From Thalassovita sp. (GTDB lineage Bacteria > Pseudomonadota > Alphaproteobacteria > Rhodobacterales > Rhodobacteraceae): DNA of 64,000 bases. The stretch is taken from the NCBI RefSeq assembly GCF_963691685.1, contig NZ_OY829290.1:2170001-2234000 (forward strand), in the 5' to 3' direction. Each line of letters opens with the position of its first letter. The stretch's first letter is position 1. Shown here in pieces: positions 25,799 to 35,303 of this stretch. A program made the position numbers and the translations under genes. A model generated the notes under the pieces. It made no database searches and was not told the DNA's origin. It was given only the letters and a program-made list of their open reading frames with translations.

Positions 25799-26449
25799 CT
25801 GTTTCGAGAACAAACACTGCTTGCGCGGATCATTTGGCTGATCTTGCTGATTTTCGCTGTGGCCGAGCTGTTTGTCGGCAACTGGCCGGCCGCTTTTGTT
25901 GCACTGATGACGCTACTGTTGTCTATGGCCCCGCTTTACGTGGCGCGTTGGGCCGAGGTGGTGGTGCCACCCAGTTTCATTTTAGCGATTGTGCTCTTTG
26001 TCGGCGGCACGCTGTTTCTGGGGGAGACCTTTGATTTCTACGAAACCTTCTGGTGGTGGGATATCGTCATGCATGGCGGTAGCGCCGTTGGCTTTGGCCT
26101 CATCGGATTTGTGTTGGTTTTCATGATGTTCCAAGGCGATGCTTTTGCCGCACCTCCGATCGCGATGGCGTTCTTTGCCTTTTGTTTTGCGATGACCATC
26201 GGGGCGTTCTGGGAAATCTTTGAATTTGCCATGGACCAGATGTTTGGCCTCAATATGCAAAAATCCGGTTTGATGGACACGATGGGGGATCTGATCGTGG
26301 ATGCGATCGGCGCCTTTATTGGCGCCAGTGCCGGGTGGCTCTACCTGAAGTACCTGACGCATGACGGTCCGCGCCGCGGTTTGCCCGCTGTGATCGCCGA
26401 GTTCATTGCAAAGAATCCACGCTTTTTCAGCCGTAAAAACAATCGTTAA
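25799..26449 (+). CDS. DUF2238/YjdF-like membrane protein with apparent CTG start
   Basis: 216 residues if started at CTG 25799, eight bases after GAGGAG; the frame is closed by TGA at 25793, and there is no ATG or GTG before the first membrane helix. The next alternative is TTG at 25844, which has no ribosome-binding site and would remove the N-terminal LFREQTLLARIIW. About six transmembrane segments, with DIVMHGGSAVGFGLIGF and GAFWEIFEFAMDQMFG followed by DTMGDLIVDAIGA, match the DUF2238 family of unknown function. Confidence 0.82.
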   Translation: MFREQTLLARIIWLILLIFAVAELFVGNWPAAFVALMTLLLSMAPLYVARWAEVVVPPSFILAIVLFVGGTLFLGETFDFYETFWWWDIVMHGGSAVGFGLIGFVLVFMMFQGDAFAAPPIAMAFFAFCFAMTIGAFWEIFEFAMDQMFGLNMQKSGLMDTMGDLIVDAIGAFIGASAGWLYLKYLTHDGPRRGLPAVIAEFIAKNPRFFSRKNNR

Positions 26450-26469
26450 GCAGGGCAAGTTAAACTGGT

Positions 26470-27888
26470 TCAGGTGCCGCAGAAGGTCGCCTGAACCACC
26501 TCATCCGGCTGCGGTGGATAGGTCAGCTCCATCGCCTCCGGCTGATCCTCATAGGGACGCGCCAAGACCTGCATCAACCGCTCAAACGGCGCCATATCGC
26601 CGGCAACCGCGGCTTGGATCATCTGCTCCACCCGGTGATTGCGTGGGATGATGGCGGGGTTCACCGATTGCATCAGCGCTTCCGGCGCGTCTTCCTCCGC
26701 AATGCGGGCCCGCCAAGTGGCTTCCCACGCGTCAAAGGTTGTAGGGTCGGTAAACTGATCCCGTGCAGCTTCTCCAGATAGGGATCTGAATGTATTGGTG
26801 AAATCCGCTCTCTGGTTTGCCATCAAGACCAGCAGTTCGCTGACCAAGGCTTCATCCCCGTCGCGCGGGTTGGAAATGCCGATCTTGGCGGCAAAGGTCC
26901 GGCGCCAGGCGTCACGGATCATCGCCGGCATCGCGTTCACCGCCTCTGTGAACTCCTTCACGGCGCTGTCGGTGTTTTCGACCAATGGCACCAGAGAGGA
27001 GGCAAACTGCGCCATGTTCCAGCCGATGATGTTGGCCTGATTGTCGTAAGAATATCGCCCCTGATGATCGATGGAGCTATAGACGGTAACCGGATGATAT
27101 GTATCCATAAATGCGGCTGGTCCGAAATCAATCGTTTCACCCGATAGCGCGGTGTTATCGGTGTTCATCACCCCATGGATGAAACCGATGGACATCCATT
27201 TCACCACCAGATCCACCTGCCGTTCGATCACCGCCTTGAGCAGCGCCAAGGGGCTGTCCGCCGCCGGATAATGGCGCGCGACAGTGTAGTCATAAAGGGC
27301 GCGTAAACCGTCGTAGTCGCCGCGCGCATAGAAATACTGAAAGGTGCCCACCCGGATGTGGCTGCCGGCCACACGGGTCAGGATCGCGCCCGGCAGGCCG
27401 GTTTCGCGCTGAATGCGATCCCCGGTGGCCACAGCCGCCAAGGCACGGGTGGTCGGGATGCCAAGGGCATGAAACGCCTCACTCAGCAGGTATTCCCGCA
27501 GCACCGGCCCCAGCCAGGCCCGGCCGTCGCCATTGCGGGAATAGGGGGTGCGACCGGAGCCTTTCAGCTGGATATCACGGCGCTCTCCGTTTGCGTCCAG
27601 CACTTCGCCCAGCAAAAGGGCACGGCCATCGCCCAGCTGCGGGGAAAACCCGCCAAATTGATGCCCGGCATAGACCTGTGCCAGCGGATCCGCGCCATCT
27701 GGCACCTGATTGCCGGAAAACACCTGCGCCAGTTCCGCGTCAGTCCCGGTTGTTATCTCTAGCTGAGCGGCCAGATCATGGTTAAACGCCAAGAGAGTGG
27801 GCGCGCTGACCGGGGTTGCGGATTGGCGGGTGAAAAAGCGATCCGGCAGGGTGCCGTAGCTGTTGTCAAAGGGGATATGCAGGGTCAT
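26470..27888 (-). CDS. selO: Protein adenylyltransferase SelO (YdiU)
   Basis: 472 residues. SelO is a pseudokinase that transfers AMP from ATP to Ser/Thr/Tyr of target proteins in redox stress. GSGRTPYSRNGDGRAWLGP, LREYLLSEAFHALGIPTTRA, HGVMNTDNTALSGETIDFGP (containing the DFG-like element) and FPPQPDE-like C-terminal text are typical. The final residues ATFCGT put a cysteine where animal SelO has selenocysteine. It lies convergent to the DUF2238 protein with 20 bases between. Confidence 0.94.
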   Translation of the reverse strand: MTLHIPFDNSYGTLPDRFFTRQSATPVSAPTLLAFNHDLAAQLEITTGTDAELAQVFSGNQVPDGADPLAQVYAGHQFGGFSPQLGDGRALLLGEVLDANGERRDIQLKGSGRTPYSRNGDGRAWLGPVLREYLLSEAFHALGIPTTRALAAVATGDRIQRETGLPGAILTRVAGSHIRVGTFQYFYARGDYDGLRALYDYTVARHYPAADSPLALLKAVIERQVDLVVKWMSIGFIHGVMNTDNTALSGETIDFGPAAFMDTYHPVTVYSSIDHQGRYSYDNQANIIGWNMAQFASSLVPLVENTDSAVKEFTEAVNAMPAMIRDAWRRTFAAKIGISNPRDGDEALVSELLVLMANQRADFTNTFRSLSGEAARDQFTDPTTFDAWEATWRARIAEEDAPEALMQSVNPAIIPRNHRVEQMIQAAVAGDMAPFERLMQVLARPYEDQPEAMELTYPPQPDEVVQATFCGT

Positions 27889-27933
27889 GTGGGGCAAGCT
27901 AACGCCCCACACAGCAAAGGCAATCCAATTCGA

Positions 27934-28380
27934 TCAGCTTTCACGGGTCATCAGCACATAGCCGTCCCGCGGGGTGAAATGCAGCCGTTTGTAAAACCGC
28001 TGCGCCGCCTCATCGTCCGCACGCACTTCGAGGTGCAGCGCCTTCAGGCCCGCGCTTGCCAGCGCTTTGGGCAGTTCGCTCAGCACCTCATGGCCAATGC
28101 CTCGACCACGCACGGATTCGCGCAAGAAAATCTCATCCACCGTGCCATCAAGACCGCCGAACTCAATCGACCAGCCAAAGCTGATCACCACATAACCGAT
28201 CGGCGCCATACGCGGGCCGATCAGATAGGCGACGCCCAGCGGGCTGCCCTCCAGCAGCGGCATCAGGGCCGCGATGCGATGATCCTGACTGACGGTGATG
28301 CCCATATGATCGTGAAACGCCGCCACCAGAGGCAACAGCTTTTCCAGATCTTCCGGCCGGGCGAGGCGCAGCGCGGTCAC
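27934..28380 (-). CDS. GNAT-family acetyltransferase
   Basis: 148 residues. Acetyl-CoA-binding loop SVRGRGIGHEVL in the central part, preceded by GGLDGTVDEIFL and followed by LKALHLEVRADDEAAQRFYKR, the usual GNAT order. Substrate not predictable. The start overlaps the nucleoside hydrolase stop by 4 bases (GTGA), so the two are coupled. Confidence 0.88.
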   Translation of the reverse strand: MTALRLARPEDLEKLLPLVAAFHDHMGITVSQDHRIAALMPLLEGSPLGVAYLIGPRMAPIGYVVISFGWSIEFGGLDGTVDEIFLRESVRGRGIGHEVLSELPKALASAGLKALHLEVRADDEAAQRFYKRLHFTPRDGYVLMTRES

Positions 28381-29318
28381 AGCCGGGCAATCCGCTCAGC
28401 GATCAGTGCGAAGAACCCGTCAGAGTCTACATCGCCCATGAAGGTCGCATTGGCAGGCCGGTCGGTCACGCCCCACCAATCGGCCACGGTCATGCCCATG
28501 GTCAGCTCGGACTGGGTTTCAATTTCCACATTGATGTGGCGGCCTTTGAACAGCTCAGGCCTAATCAGATAGGCGGTGACGCAAGGATCATGCAGCGGCG
28601 CCCCGTCGGAGCCGTATTTTTCCTTGTCAAACCGTTCAAAGAAATCGGTCATTTCGGCCACGGCGATCCCCACACGGTTGCCGATATTGCGGAAGGCATC
28701 ATTGCGCGCCGGGGTGACCAGCGCCTTATGGGTGACATCCAGCGGCATGACCACAATCGGAACGCCTGATTTGAACACGATATCAGCGGCTTGTGGGTCG
28801 ACGTAGATGTTGAACTCGGCGGCTGGGGTGATGTTGCCCACCTCAAAGTAGGCGCCACCCATCAGAACGATTTCCTGCACCTTTTCAACAACATCGGGCG
28901 CTTTTTCAAAGGCGGTGGCGATATTGGTCAGCGGCCCCAGCGGGCAGAGTGTAACCGTGCCAGAGGCCTCAGCGCGCAGCGTGTCGATGATGAAATCAAC
29001 ACCGTGCTGCTCCTGCAGCGGCATGGTGGGATCGGGCAGCACCGGGCCGTTCAGGCCAGTTTCGCCATGCACATGTTCGGCGGTGACCAGCGGGCGGCCC
29101 ATCGGGCGATCACAGCCGGCAAAAACCTTCACATCTGGGCGGCCGGCCAGTTCGCAGACCCGGCGCGCGTTGCTTTCGGTCAGCGACAGCGGCACGTTGC
29201 CGGCCACAGCGGTGATGCCAAGCACCTCGATCTCCTCCGGGCTGCCCAGCGCCAGAAGAATGGCAACGGCGTCGTCCTGTCCGGGATCCGTGTCGATGAT
29301 GATTTTGCGCTTGTCCAT
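28377..29318 (-). CDS. Nucleoside hydrolase (IU-nucleoside hydrolase family)
   Basis: 313 residues. It cleaves the N-glycosidic bond of ribonucleosides in purine/pyrimidine salvage. The calcium-binding IIIDTDPGQDDAVAIL near the N-terminus, LCPLGPLTNIA, MGGAYFEVGNITPAAEFN, the NIYVDPQAAD segment and the late HDPC are the family markers. Its base preference cannot be inferred. It overlaps the GNAT gene. GAGGCGG lies upstream of the ATG. Confidence 0.93.
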   Translation of the reverse strand: MDKRKIIIDTDPGQDDAVAILLALGSPEEIEVLGITAVAGNVPLSLTESNARRVCELAGRPDVKVFAGCDRPMGRPLVTAEHVHGETGLNGPVLPDPTMPLQEQHGVDFIIDTLRAEASGTVTLCPLGPLTNIATAFEKAPDVVEKVQEIVLMGGAYFEVGNITPAAEFNIYVDPQAADIVFKSGVPIVVMPLDVTHKALVTPARNDAFRNIGNRVGIAVAEMTDFFERFDKEKYGSDGAPLHDPCVTAYLIRPELFKGRHINVEIETQSELTMGMTVADWWGVTDRPANATFMGDVDSDGFFALIAERIARL

Positions 29319-29424
29319 ATCCGCCTCCTTGATGGAGCGCGGAGAGTGACCTTATTGCGCCCGGATGTCCAGACAGGAGAGTTGCGGCAGCGGGGGAAAT
29401 TCGGCGAAACTCCGCGCCTCTCAA

Positions 29425-30357
29425 TTAGCGTTCGGTCACCTGCTCCAGCCGGTCGCGGAAGGCTTTGAAGCGGCGGTTGGCCTGCGCCCAGGGGAAGGCA
29501 TAACTGGGGTCGGGAACCGCCCAGCCGTCGCCGTAGTTCTGGACCAGAACATCGGGTGCGTTGCGCGGAATGGGCAGGCCAGTGATCGGGCAAACCTCTG
29601 TCGGCAACACGTGATCGGCTGCAAGATCGCCACAACAATAGGGGTAGACGTAAAGCTGACCGGCTTGGATCCAGGCTGGGAACAAATCGATGTTGCAGGG
29701 ACCTTCGGTGGTCAGCTTGCGCATCGCCGGATTGCGCGGTGGATTCGGGCTGAGCAGGCCCTGATCGGCCAGCTGGACCGTGATCTTGTGCCAGGTCTCT
29801 GCGGCCTCTTCCTGGCTATTCGCCTCGAACACCAGAGCCAGATCCACATCGTCGTCATGTGGGATCAACTTGCCATCCCGCACCACCCCAAGGAGGGTTC
29901 CGGAATTGAGGAAGGCCTGAAACCCAAGCGCCTGAAGTTTTACAATGCCGTCGCCGACTGCGGACCAAATCTCATCATGATCCATGTCCTGAAAGGAACG
30001 GTGGAAAAACAAACCGTCCAGCTGGTCGGGACCAGGGCAGGCGTATTTCAAAACCTGTTCAAATTGCTGATAGGTTTCTGGCTGCCCGGCCTCGATCCCG
30101 GCGCGAAAGAGGCGAAACAGGGGTTTCTGGGCCTGACGGGCGCGGCCGCCGCGGGCCATGGTCGACAGGATGCGTGCCTGCAAAAATGCAGGCTCCTTGT
30201 CCAGTTCCGGATGCTCCTCGGCCAGTTCGCCCAGTTCGATCACCATCGCGCGGGGGCGGTAGCCTGCCTGAGGTGTCAACAGATGTGCGAGGGCCAGCTT
30301 GCGAATATCTTCGGCGCGACGGCGGGCCTGCGCTAGGGCTTTGGAAGGGCGATCCAT
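29425..30357 (-). CDS. LicD-family protein
   Basis: 310 residues from the ATG at 30357, preceded by AGGTGAAGTT. LNSGTLLGVVRDGKLIPHDD and DDDVDLALVF carry the aspartate motif of the LicD/fukutin nucleotidyltransferase-like fold that transfers phosphorylcholine or related groups to glycans. The N-terminal 90 residues are helical and do not belong to the LicD core. Transferred group and acceptor are unknown. No glycan genes lie beside it. Confidence 0.83.
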   Translation of the reverse strand: MDRPSKALAQARRRAEDIRKLALAHLLTPQAGYRPRAMVIELGELAEEHPELDKEPAFLQARILSTMARGGRARQAQKPLFRLFRAGIEAGQPETYQQFEQVLKYACPGPDQLDGLFFHRSFQDMDHDEIWSAVGDGIVKLQALGFQAFLNSGTLLGVVRDGKLIPHDDDVDLALVFEANSQEEAAETWHKITVQLADQGLLSPNPPRNPAMRKLTTEGPCNIDLFPAWIQAGQLYVYPYCCGDLAADHVLPTEVCPITGLPIPRNAPDVLVQNYGDGWAVPDPSYAFPWAQANRRFKAFRDRLEQVTER

Positions 30358-30452
30358 AACTTCACCTGTTGGGAAATATAACTGCTCAATCAGGAACCTA
30401 TCTAAGGCGATCCCCCTGCCGGGTGCAAGCACCCAAGCCGTGACCTGCCAAG

Positions 30453-30475
30453 CAAAACGGGCCCCGAAGGGCCCG
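30453..30475 (-). terminator. Terminator of the iron-binding protein gene
   Basis: On the minus strand CGGGCCC-TTCG-GGGCCCG followed by TTTT, a 7-bp GC stem with a stable tetraloop, 29 bases after the stop codon. Confidence 0.85.
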
Positions 30476-30504
30476 CTGAAATCACGCTTTGATCGAGGTT
30501 GCGA

Positions 30505-31521
30505 TCAGTTGTCGAAATCGACGGTTTCGATCAATTTCAGGGCGGTGCCGCGCAGTTTAGCCAGATCCATCAGGTTGACCTCATCCGCCGTGAAGCTGCC
30601 CCAGCTTTTGACCAGACCGTCGGCTTCGGTGCCCGGTGCAATAGGGTATTCGAAGTTGGCTTCGGCGTAAATTTCCTGTGCAACGGGTGACGTCAGGAAT
30701 TCCATCATCTTCAGCGCGTTTTCACGGTTCGGGGCGGCTTTGGTCATGGCGACGCCCGAGATGTTCACGTGGGTGCCAGCGTTTTCAAAGGTCGGGAAAA
30801 CGATGTTCACGCTTTCGGCCCAGGCTTTCTGCTCAGGGTCTTTCAGCATTTTGCCCATGTAGTAGGTGTTGCCGACCGAGATGTCGCATTCGCCGGACCA
30901 GATCGCCTTGACCTGCGCGCGGTCGTTGCCTTGCGGTTTGCGCGCCAGGTTGGCTTTGACGCCTTCCAGCCAGGTTTTGGCACCTTCTTCACCAAGGTGG
31001 TGGATGACGGCGGTGGTCAGCGCGACGTTATAGGCATGGGTGCCCGAACGGGTGCAGTAGCGGCCTTTCCACTTGGGGTCGGCCAGATCTTCGTAGGTGG
31101 TGATGTCACCCTCGGCCACGCGGTCCTTTGAGACGTAGAAGATCCGGGCGCGTGTGGTCAGGCCCCACCAGTGGCCTTCGGGGTCGCGGTAGGTGGCGGG
31201 CACGTTGGCCTCCAGCACGTCGGAGTCGACGGCCTGGGTCACACCGGCGTTAACCACTGCGCTGAGACGCGAGATATCAACGGTGAAGACCAGATCGGCG
31301 GGCGAACGGTCGCCTTCAGCCTGCAGGCGTTCAACCATGCCCTTTTTCAGGTAGGCCACATTGACCTTGATGCCTGTTTCGGCGGTGAACGCATCGGTCA
31401 GCGGCTTGATCAGCTCAGGCTGGCGATAGGAATAAACGTTCACAACCTCTTCGGCGACGGCCGGAGCGGCAACAGCCAGGCCCAGAGCGGAGAGCGCAGC
31501 AAATTTCATTTGTTTGAACAT
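30505..31521 (-). CDS. Periplasmic Fe(III)-binding protein of an ABC importer (FutA/FbpA type)
   Basis: 338 residues. A signal peptide (cleavage near AVA-EE, residue 23) precedes a periplasmic-binding fold. VNVYSYRQPELIKPL, the DLVFTVDISRLSAVVNAGV segment, RARIFYVSKDRV, and the tyrosine-rich SVGNTYYMGKM iron-binding region match ferric-ion-binding proteins such as FutA and IdiA. No permease or ATPase gene adjoins it, so partners lie elsewhere. Own terminator downstream; a TTGACC/TATTTA pair around 31560-31590 on the minus strand might be its promoter. Confidence 0.92.
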   Translation of the reverse strand: MFKQMKFAALSALGLAVAAPAVAEEVVNVYSYRQPELIKPLTDAFTAETGIKVNVAYLKKGMVERLQAEGDRSPADLVFTVDISRLSAVVNAGVTQAVDSDVLEANVPATYRDPEGHWWGLTTRARIFYVSKDRVAEGDITTYEDLADPKWKGRYCTRSGTHAYNVALTTAVIHHLGEEGAKTWLEGVKANLARKPQGNDRAQVKAIWSGECDISVGNTYYMGKMLKDPEQKAWAESVNIVFPTFENAGTHVNISGVAMTKAAPNRENALKMMEFLTSPVAQEIYAEANFEYPIAPGTEADGLVKSWGSFTADEVNLMDLAKLRGTALKLIETVDFDN

Positions 31522-31601
31522 GGTCGAACCTCATTGGGATCTATTGGGATGATTGCGTTAAATAATCCTGCCTGCGCCCGGTCAATACCTGAATTAAAAA
31601 A

Positions 31602-32441
31602 TCAGGTACTGGTCTTGGCTGCTTTCTCCTCCAGTTTCACCGCATCCCAGAGGGCATCCATCTCTTCCAATGTGCTGTCCTGGGGGCGTTTTCCGTCTGC
31701 GGCCAGCCGCGCCTCGACCCCTTCGAAACGGCGAATAAATTTGGTGTTTGCGGCGCGCAGGGCGGCCTCAGGCTCCACCTCAAAATGGCGGGCCAGATTG
31801 GCCATGACGAACAGCAGATCGCCAAATTCTTCTTCGACCTCAGCCTGGGTCAGCGTGTCGCGGGCCTCAACCAGTTCGCCGGCTTCCTCAACGATCTTGT
31901 CCAGAACGTTTCTGGCATCGGGCCAGTCAAACCCAACCCGTGCGGCGCGTTTTTGCAGCTTCACCGCGCGCAGCAACGCGGGCAGGCCCACCGCGACACC
32001 ATCCAATGTGCCTTGCTGGGCTTTGCCTGCGCGTTCCGCCGCTTTGATGGTTTCCCAATCCTTGGTCTGCTGTTCTGCCGATTTGTCGCGGTTTTCGTCG
32101 CCAAAAACATGCGGATGGCGGGCCACCATTTTGTCAGACATGGTGTCGGCCACCTCATCAAAGGTGAACAGGCCAGCCTCTTCGGCCATCTGGGCATGAA
32201 AGACGGATTGGAACAGCAGGTCGCCCAGCTCTCCCTTCAACTCACCCCATTCCTGCCGTTCGATCGCATCGGCGACCTCATAGGCTTCCTCAATCGTGTA
32301 GGGCGCAATGGTGGCAAAGTTCTGCTCAATATCCCAGGGGCAGCCGGTTTCAGGATCGCGCAGGGCCCGCATGATTTCCAAGAGACGGTCCATCCCACCG
32401 TTTGGATCATGGATCAGGGCGTCGTTGCGGGGGCTTGTCAT
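31602..32441 (-). CDS. mazG: Nucleoside triphosphate pyrophosphohydrolase
   Basis: 279 residues with two MazG domains. The first (about 10-130) has CPWDIEQNFATIAPYTIEEAYE and ELGDLLFQSVFHA, the second (about 150-265) VEEEFGDLLFVMANLARH. It hydrolyses (d)NTPs to the monophosphate and pyrophosphate, cleaning the nucleotide pool. Its length matches full-length two-domain MazG. Monocistronic. Confidence 0.95.
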   Translation of the reverse strand: MTSPRNDALIHDPNGGMDRLLEIMRALRDPETGCPWDIEQNFATIAPYTIEEAYEVADAIERQEWGELKGELGDLLFQSVFHAQMAEEAGLFTFDEVADTMSDKMVARHPHVFGDENRDKSAEQQTKDWETIKAAERAGKAQQGTLDGVAVGLPALLRAVKLQKRAARVGFDWPDARNVLDKIVEEAGELVEARDTLTQAEVEEEFGDLLFVMANLARHFEVEPEAALRAANTKFIRRFEGVEARLAADGKRPQDSTLEEMDALWDAVKLEEKAAKTST

Positions 32442-32603
32442 CTGCGCTCTCCTTCAGAGGGTGTTGCCGGCAGATTAGGCAAAGCGCGCCGGAGAGGGAA
32501 GCCGCAGAAGGGTGCGTGTGGCAGAAGAACGAGTGCCCCCATTTGCAACGCCGTCAATCCGCGCTAGACCAACGCCAAGAGACTACATCTGGGAGCAACT
32601 GAC

Positions 32604-33773
32604 ATGCCCGTCATCAACCGCATCGCCGGTTTCGCCGAGGATATGACCGCCTGGCGTCGCCATCTTCATGAAAACCCTGAACTGGGCTTTGACTGTTTTG
32701 AAACCGCCGCTTTCGTTGAGGGGAAACTGCGCGAGTTTGGCATCACCGAGATTCACACAGGCATCGCCAAAACCGGGGTTGTGGCGCTGATCCGCGGGCA
32801 GGGCGATAGCGAAAATGGTCCCGTGATCGGGCTGCGTGCAGACATGGACGCGCTGCCGATGCCAGAGGAAACCGGGCTGCCCTATGCCTCCAAGGTGGAG
32901 GGCAAGATGCACGCCTGCGGCCATGACGGTCATACCACGATGCTGCTGGGTGCCGCGAAATACCTGAATGAAACCAAAAACTTCTCAGGCACTGTTGCGC
33001 TGATCTTCCAGCCCGCCGAAGAAGATGGCGGCGGCGGCGGTGTCATGGTCGAAGAGGGTGTGATGGACCGGTTTGGCATCGATCAGGTCTACGGTATCCA
33101 CAACGCGCCCGGCGTGCCCTTCGGTATGATGCAGACCACACCGGGGCCGATCATGGCGGCGGTGGACACCTTCCACATCAATATCACCGGTGTTGGCGGT
33201 CATGGCGCGCAGCCACATGTCAGCAAGGATCCGGTTGTGGCGGCCGTGGGCATCGTGCAGGCCATTCAGACGATTTCCAGCCGCAACCACTATGCGCTAA
33301 ACGATCTGGTGATCTCGGTCACGCAGATCCACACCGGGTCGGCGGAAAACGTCATCCCGGAAACCGCCTATATCAACGGCACCGTGCGCACCTTTGACAA
33401 GGATGTGCAGAAACTTGTCATGCAGCGGATGCAGGAAATCTGTGACGGCATGGGCCCGGCCTACGGGGTTGAGGCCAAGCTGGACTATGAGGTCTGGTAT
33501 CCCGCCACCATCAACGATGCCGCCAAAACCGCCTTTGCCGCCGATGTCGCGCGTGAGGTTGTGGGTGGTGAAAACGTGCAGGATGACATCAGCCGCGAAA
33601 TGGGGGCGGAGGATTTCTCCTACATGCTGGAGGCGCGGCCGGGCGCTTACCTGTTCCTTGGCGCAGGTGAAGGCGCTGCGGTGCATAACACCAAATATAA
33701 CTTCAACGATGAGATCAGCCCGATCGGCGCGTCCTTCTTTGTCAGATTGGTGGAAACGGCGCAGCCGGTTTGA
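32604..33773 (+). CDS. M20-family amidohydrolase (hippurate/N-acyl-amino acid hydrolase type)
   Basis: 389 residues. RADMDALPMPEETGLPY, the metal-binding MHACGHDGHTTMLLGAA, FQPAEEDGGGGGVMVEEG and late GAEDFSYMLEARPGAYLFLG mark the M20D group that removes acyl groups from amino acids. An inserted dimerisation domain lies in the middle (about 180-290). It lies 110 bases before agmatinase on the same strand; no shared operon signal is visible. Confidence 0.93.
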   Translation: MPVINRIAGFAEDMTAWRRHLHENPELGFDCFETAAFVEGKLREFGITEIHTGIAKTGVVALIRGQGDSENGPVIGLRADMDALPMPEETGLPYASKVEGKMHACGHDGHTTMLLGAAKYLNETKNFSGTVALIFQPAEEDGGGGGVMVEEGVMDRFGIDQVYGIHNAPGVPFGMMQTTPGPIMAAVDTFHINITGVGGHGAQPHVSKDPVVAAVGIVQAIQTISSRNHYALNDLVISVTQIHTGSAENVIPETAYINGTVRTFDKDVQKLVMQRMQEICDGMGPAYGVEAKLDYEVWYPATINDAAKTAFAADVAREVVGGENVQDDISREMGAEDFSYMLEARPGAYLFLGAGEGAAVHNTKYNFNDEISPIGASFFVRLVETAQPV

Positions 33774-33883
33774 TCTGTATCGGGGGCAGCACGACGCGTG
33801 TGCTGATCCCGCATTGACCTTGGCGGGGGTCTTGATAGAATTTGATCAAATTTGGATCCATCTCATAGAGGGAGGCAGCCACA

Positions 33884-34852
33884 ATGGCGCTGGAAGATGC
33901 AAAACACCAAGTAGATGAGGCGTTTACCCGCGAAGATCTGCGTGGCTTGACCTATGAAAACACCTTTGGTGGCGCGCCGTCCTTCCTGCGCCGCAAATAC
34001 ACCAAGGATCTGACCGGTGTGGATCTGGCCGTCACCGGGGTGCCCTTTGACCATGCGGTGACCAACCGTCCCGGCACCCGCTTTGGCCCGCGTGCCATTC
34101 GTGAAGCCAGCGCCTTGCAGTCACCGGATCCCGCCTATGGTTGGGATGGCTATGATGCACTGAGTGAGCTGAGCATCGTGGATTATGGCGATGTGGCCTA
34201 TGACTACGCCAAAATCGCTGAATTTCCCGGCGTGCTGGAGGAGCATATCCGCACCATCCTGAAGGCCGGTGTTGGCACCATCACCCTGGGCGGTGACCAC
34301 TTCATCACGCTACCGATCCTGAAGGCCTATGCTGAAAAATACGGGCCGTTGAGCGTCATTCAGGTTGATGCCCATTCCGACCTCTGGCCGGATGATGACT
34401 ATGATCGGATCGATCACGGCACCTTTATGTATAAGGCGGTGAAGCTGGGCATTATTGATCCCAAACGCTCGGTCCAGATCGGTATCCGTACAACGGTTGA
34501 GGACTCGCTTGGGTTCAACGTGATTGATGCGCGGGCGGTCCATGAAAAAGGCGCAGCTGCCGCCGCGGCGCAGGTGAAAGAGATCGTTGGCGATCATCCT
34601 AGCTACCTGACCTTTGACATTGACGGTCTTGACCCGGCCTTTGCCCCCGGCACCGGCACGCCGGTCTGGGGTGGCCTCAGCTCGGGTCAGGCGGCGATCC
34701 TGCTGCGCGATCTGGCGGGCATCAATCTGGTGGGCGGCGATGTGGTTGAGGTCTCACCCCCCTTTGACACCACCGGGGCCACGGCCGTTGCAGGTGCCCA
34801 TGTGGCGCTGGAACTGATCAGCCTTTGGGGCTGGACGCGGCGCAAGGGTTAA
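33884..34852 (+). CDS. speB: Agmatinase
   Basis: 322 residues of the ureohydrolase fold. The dimanganese site is complete: GGDHFITLP, VDAHSDLWPDDD and FDIDGLDPAFAPGTGTPV with PGGL-like WGGLSS. It cleaves agmatine to putrescine and urea; some related enzymes act on guanidinobutyrate instead, which sequence alone cannot exclude. GGGAGGC precedes the ATG. It is followed 70 bases later by the DUF1499 gene on the same strand. Confidence 0.88.
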   Translation: MALEDAKHQVDEAFTREDLRGLTYENTFGGAPSFLRRKYTKDLTGVDLAVTGVPFDHAVTNRPGTRFGPRAIREASALQSPDPAYGWDGYDALSELSIVDYGDVAYDYAKIAEFPGVLEEHIRTILKAGVGTITLGGDHFITLPILKAYAEKYGPLSVIQVDAHSDLWPDDDYDRIDHGTFMYKAVKLGIIDPKRSVQIGIRTTVEDSLGFNVIDARAVHEKGAAAAAAQVKEIVGDHPSYLTFDIDGLDPAFAPGTGTPVWGGLSSGQAAILLRDLAGINLVGGDVVEVSPPFDTTGATAVAGAHVALELISLWGWTRRKG

Positions 34853-34922
34853 ACCCATGATCAAGGCGCCGCGGCTCATGTTTCGCGGCGCCCATTTTAA
34901 ACACAGAACTGAGGGGCGTTTG

Positions 34923-35303
34923 ATGAAGTGGCTGATACTGATCCTGCTGGTTGCAATGGGCTACATCCGCTTTGCCCCCAGTGACCCAACCCGTTGGCAC
35001 CGCCCGGTCGAAGGGCAAGCCGATCGCGATTGGCCCAATGGTGTGCTGCGCCTGACCGAGGCAAGTCTGGCGGATCTGGATGCAGTGGCGCAGGACTGGC
35101 CGCGCACCAAACTGCTGGCCGGATCCGTGGATGAGGGCAGGATGACCTATGTAACCCGCACCGCGCTCTGGGGCTTTCCGGATTACACAACGGTTGAGGC
35201 CCGCGAGACGGGCAGCGCGATCTACGCCCGCCTGCGGTTTGGTCGGTCAGATTTTGGCGTCAACAGCCGCCGTGTTGCGCAATGGCTTGCGGCTTTGCGG
35301 TAG
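34923..35303 (+). CDS. DUF1499-domain protein
   Basis: 126 residues from the ATG at 34923, preceded by GAGGGGCG. One N-terminal transmembrane anchor (LILILLVAMGYIRF) is followed by a small domain with RTALWGFPDYTTVEA and FGRSDFGVNSRRV, typical of DUF1499. Function unknown; probably membrane-anchored and facing the periplasm. Its last 57 bases overlap the convergent exported protein. Confidence 0.82.
   Translation: MKWLILILLVAMGYIRFAPSDPTRWHRPVEGQADRDWPNGVLRLTEASLADLDAVAQDWPRTKLLAGSVDEGRMTYVTRTALWGFPDYTTVEARETGSAIYARLRFGRSDFGVNSRRVAQWLAALR

Noticed and set aside
25774..26034. 86-residue ATG frame overlapping the start of the DUF2238 protein
   Set aside because: Composition (Arg/Cys/Ala-rich) is that of an out-of-frame reading of the membrane gene; kept only as a possible leader in the CTG finding.
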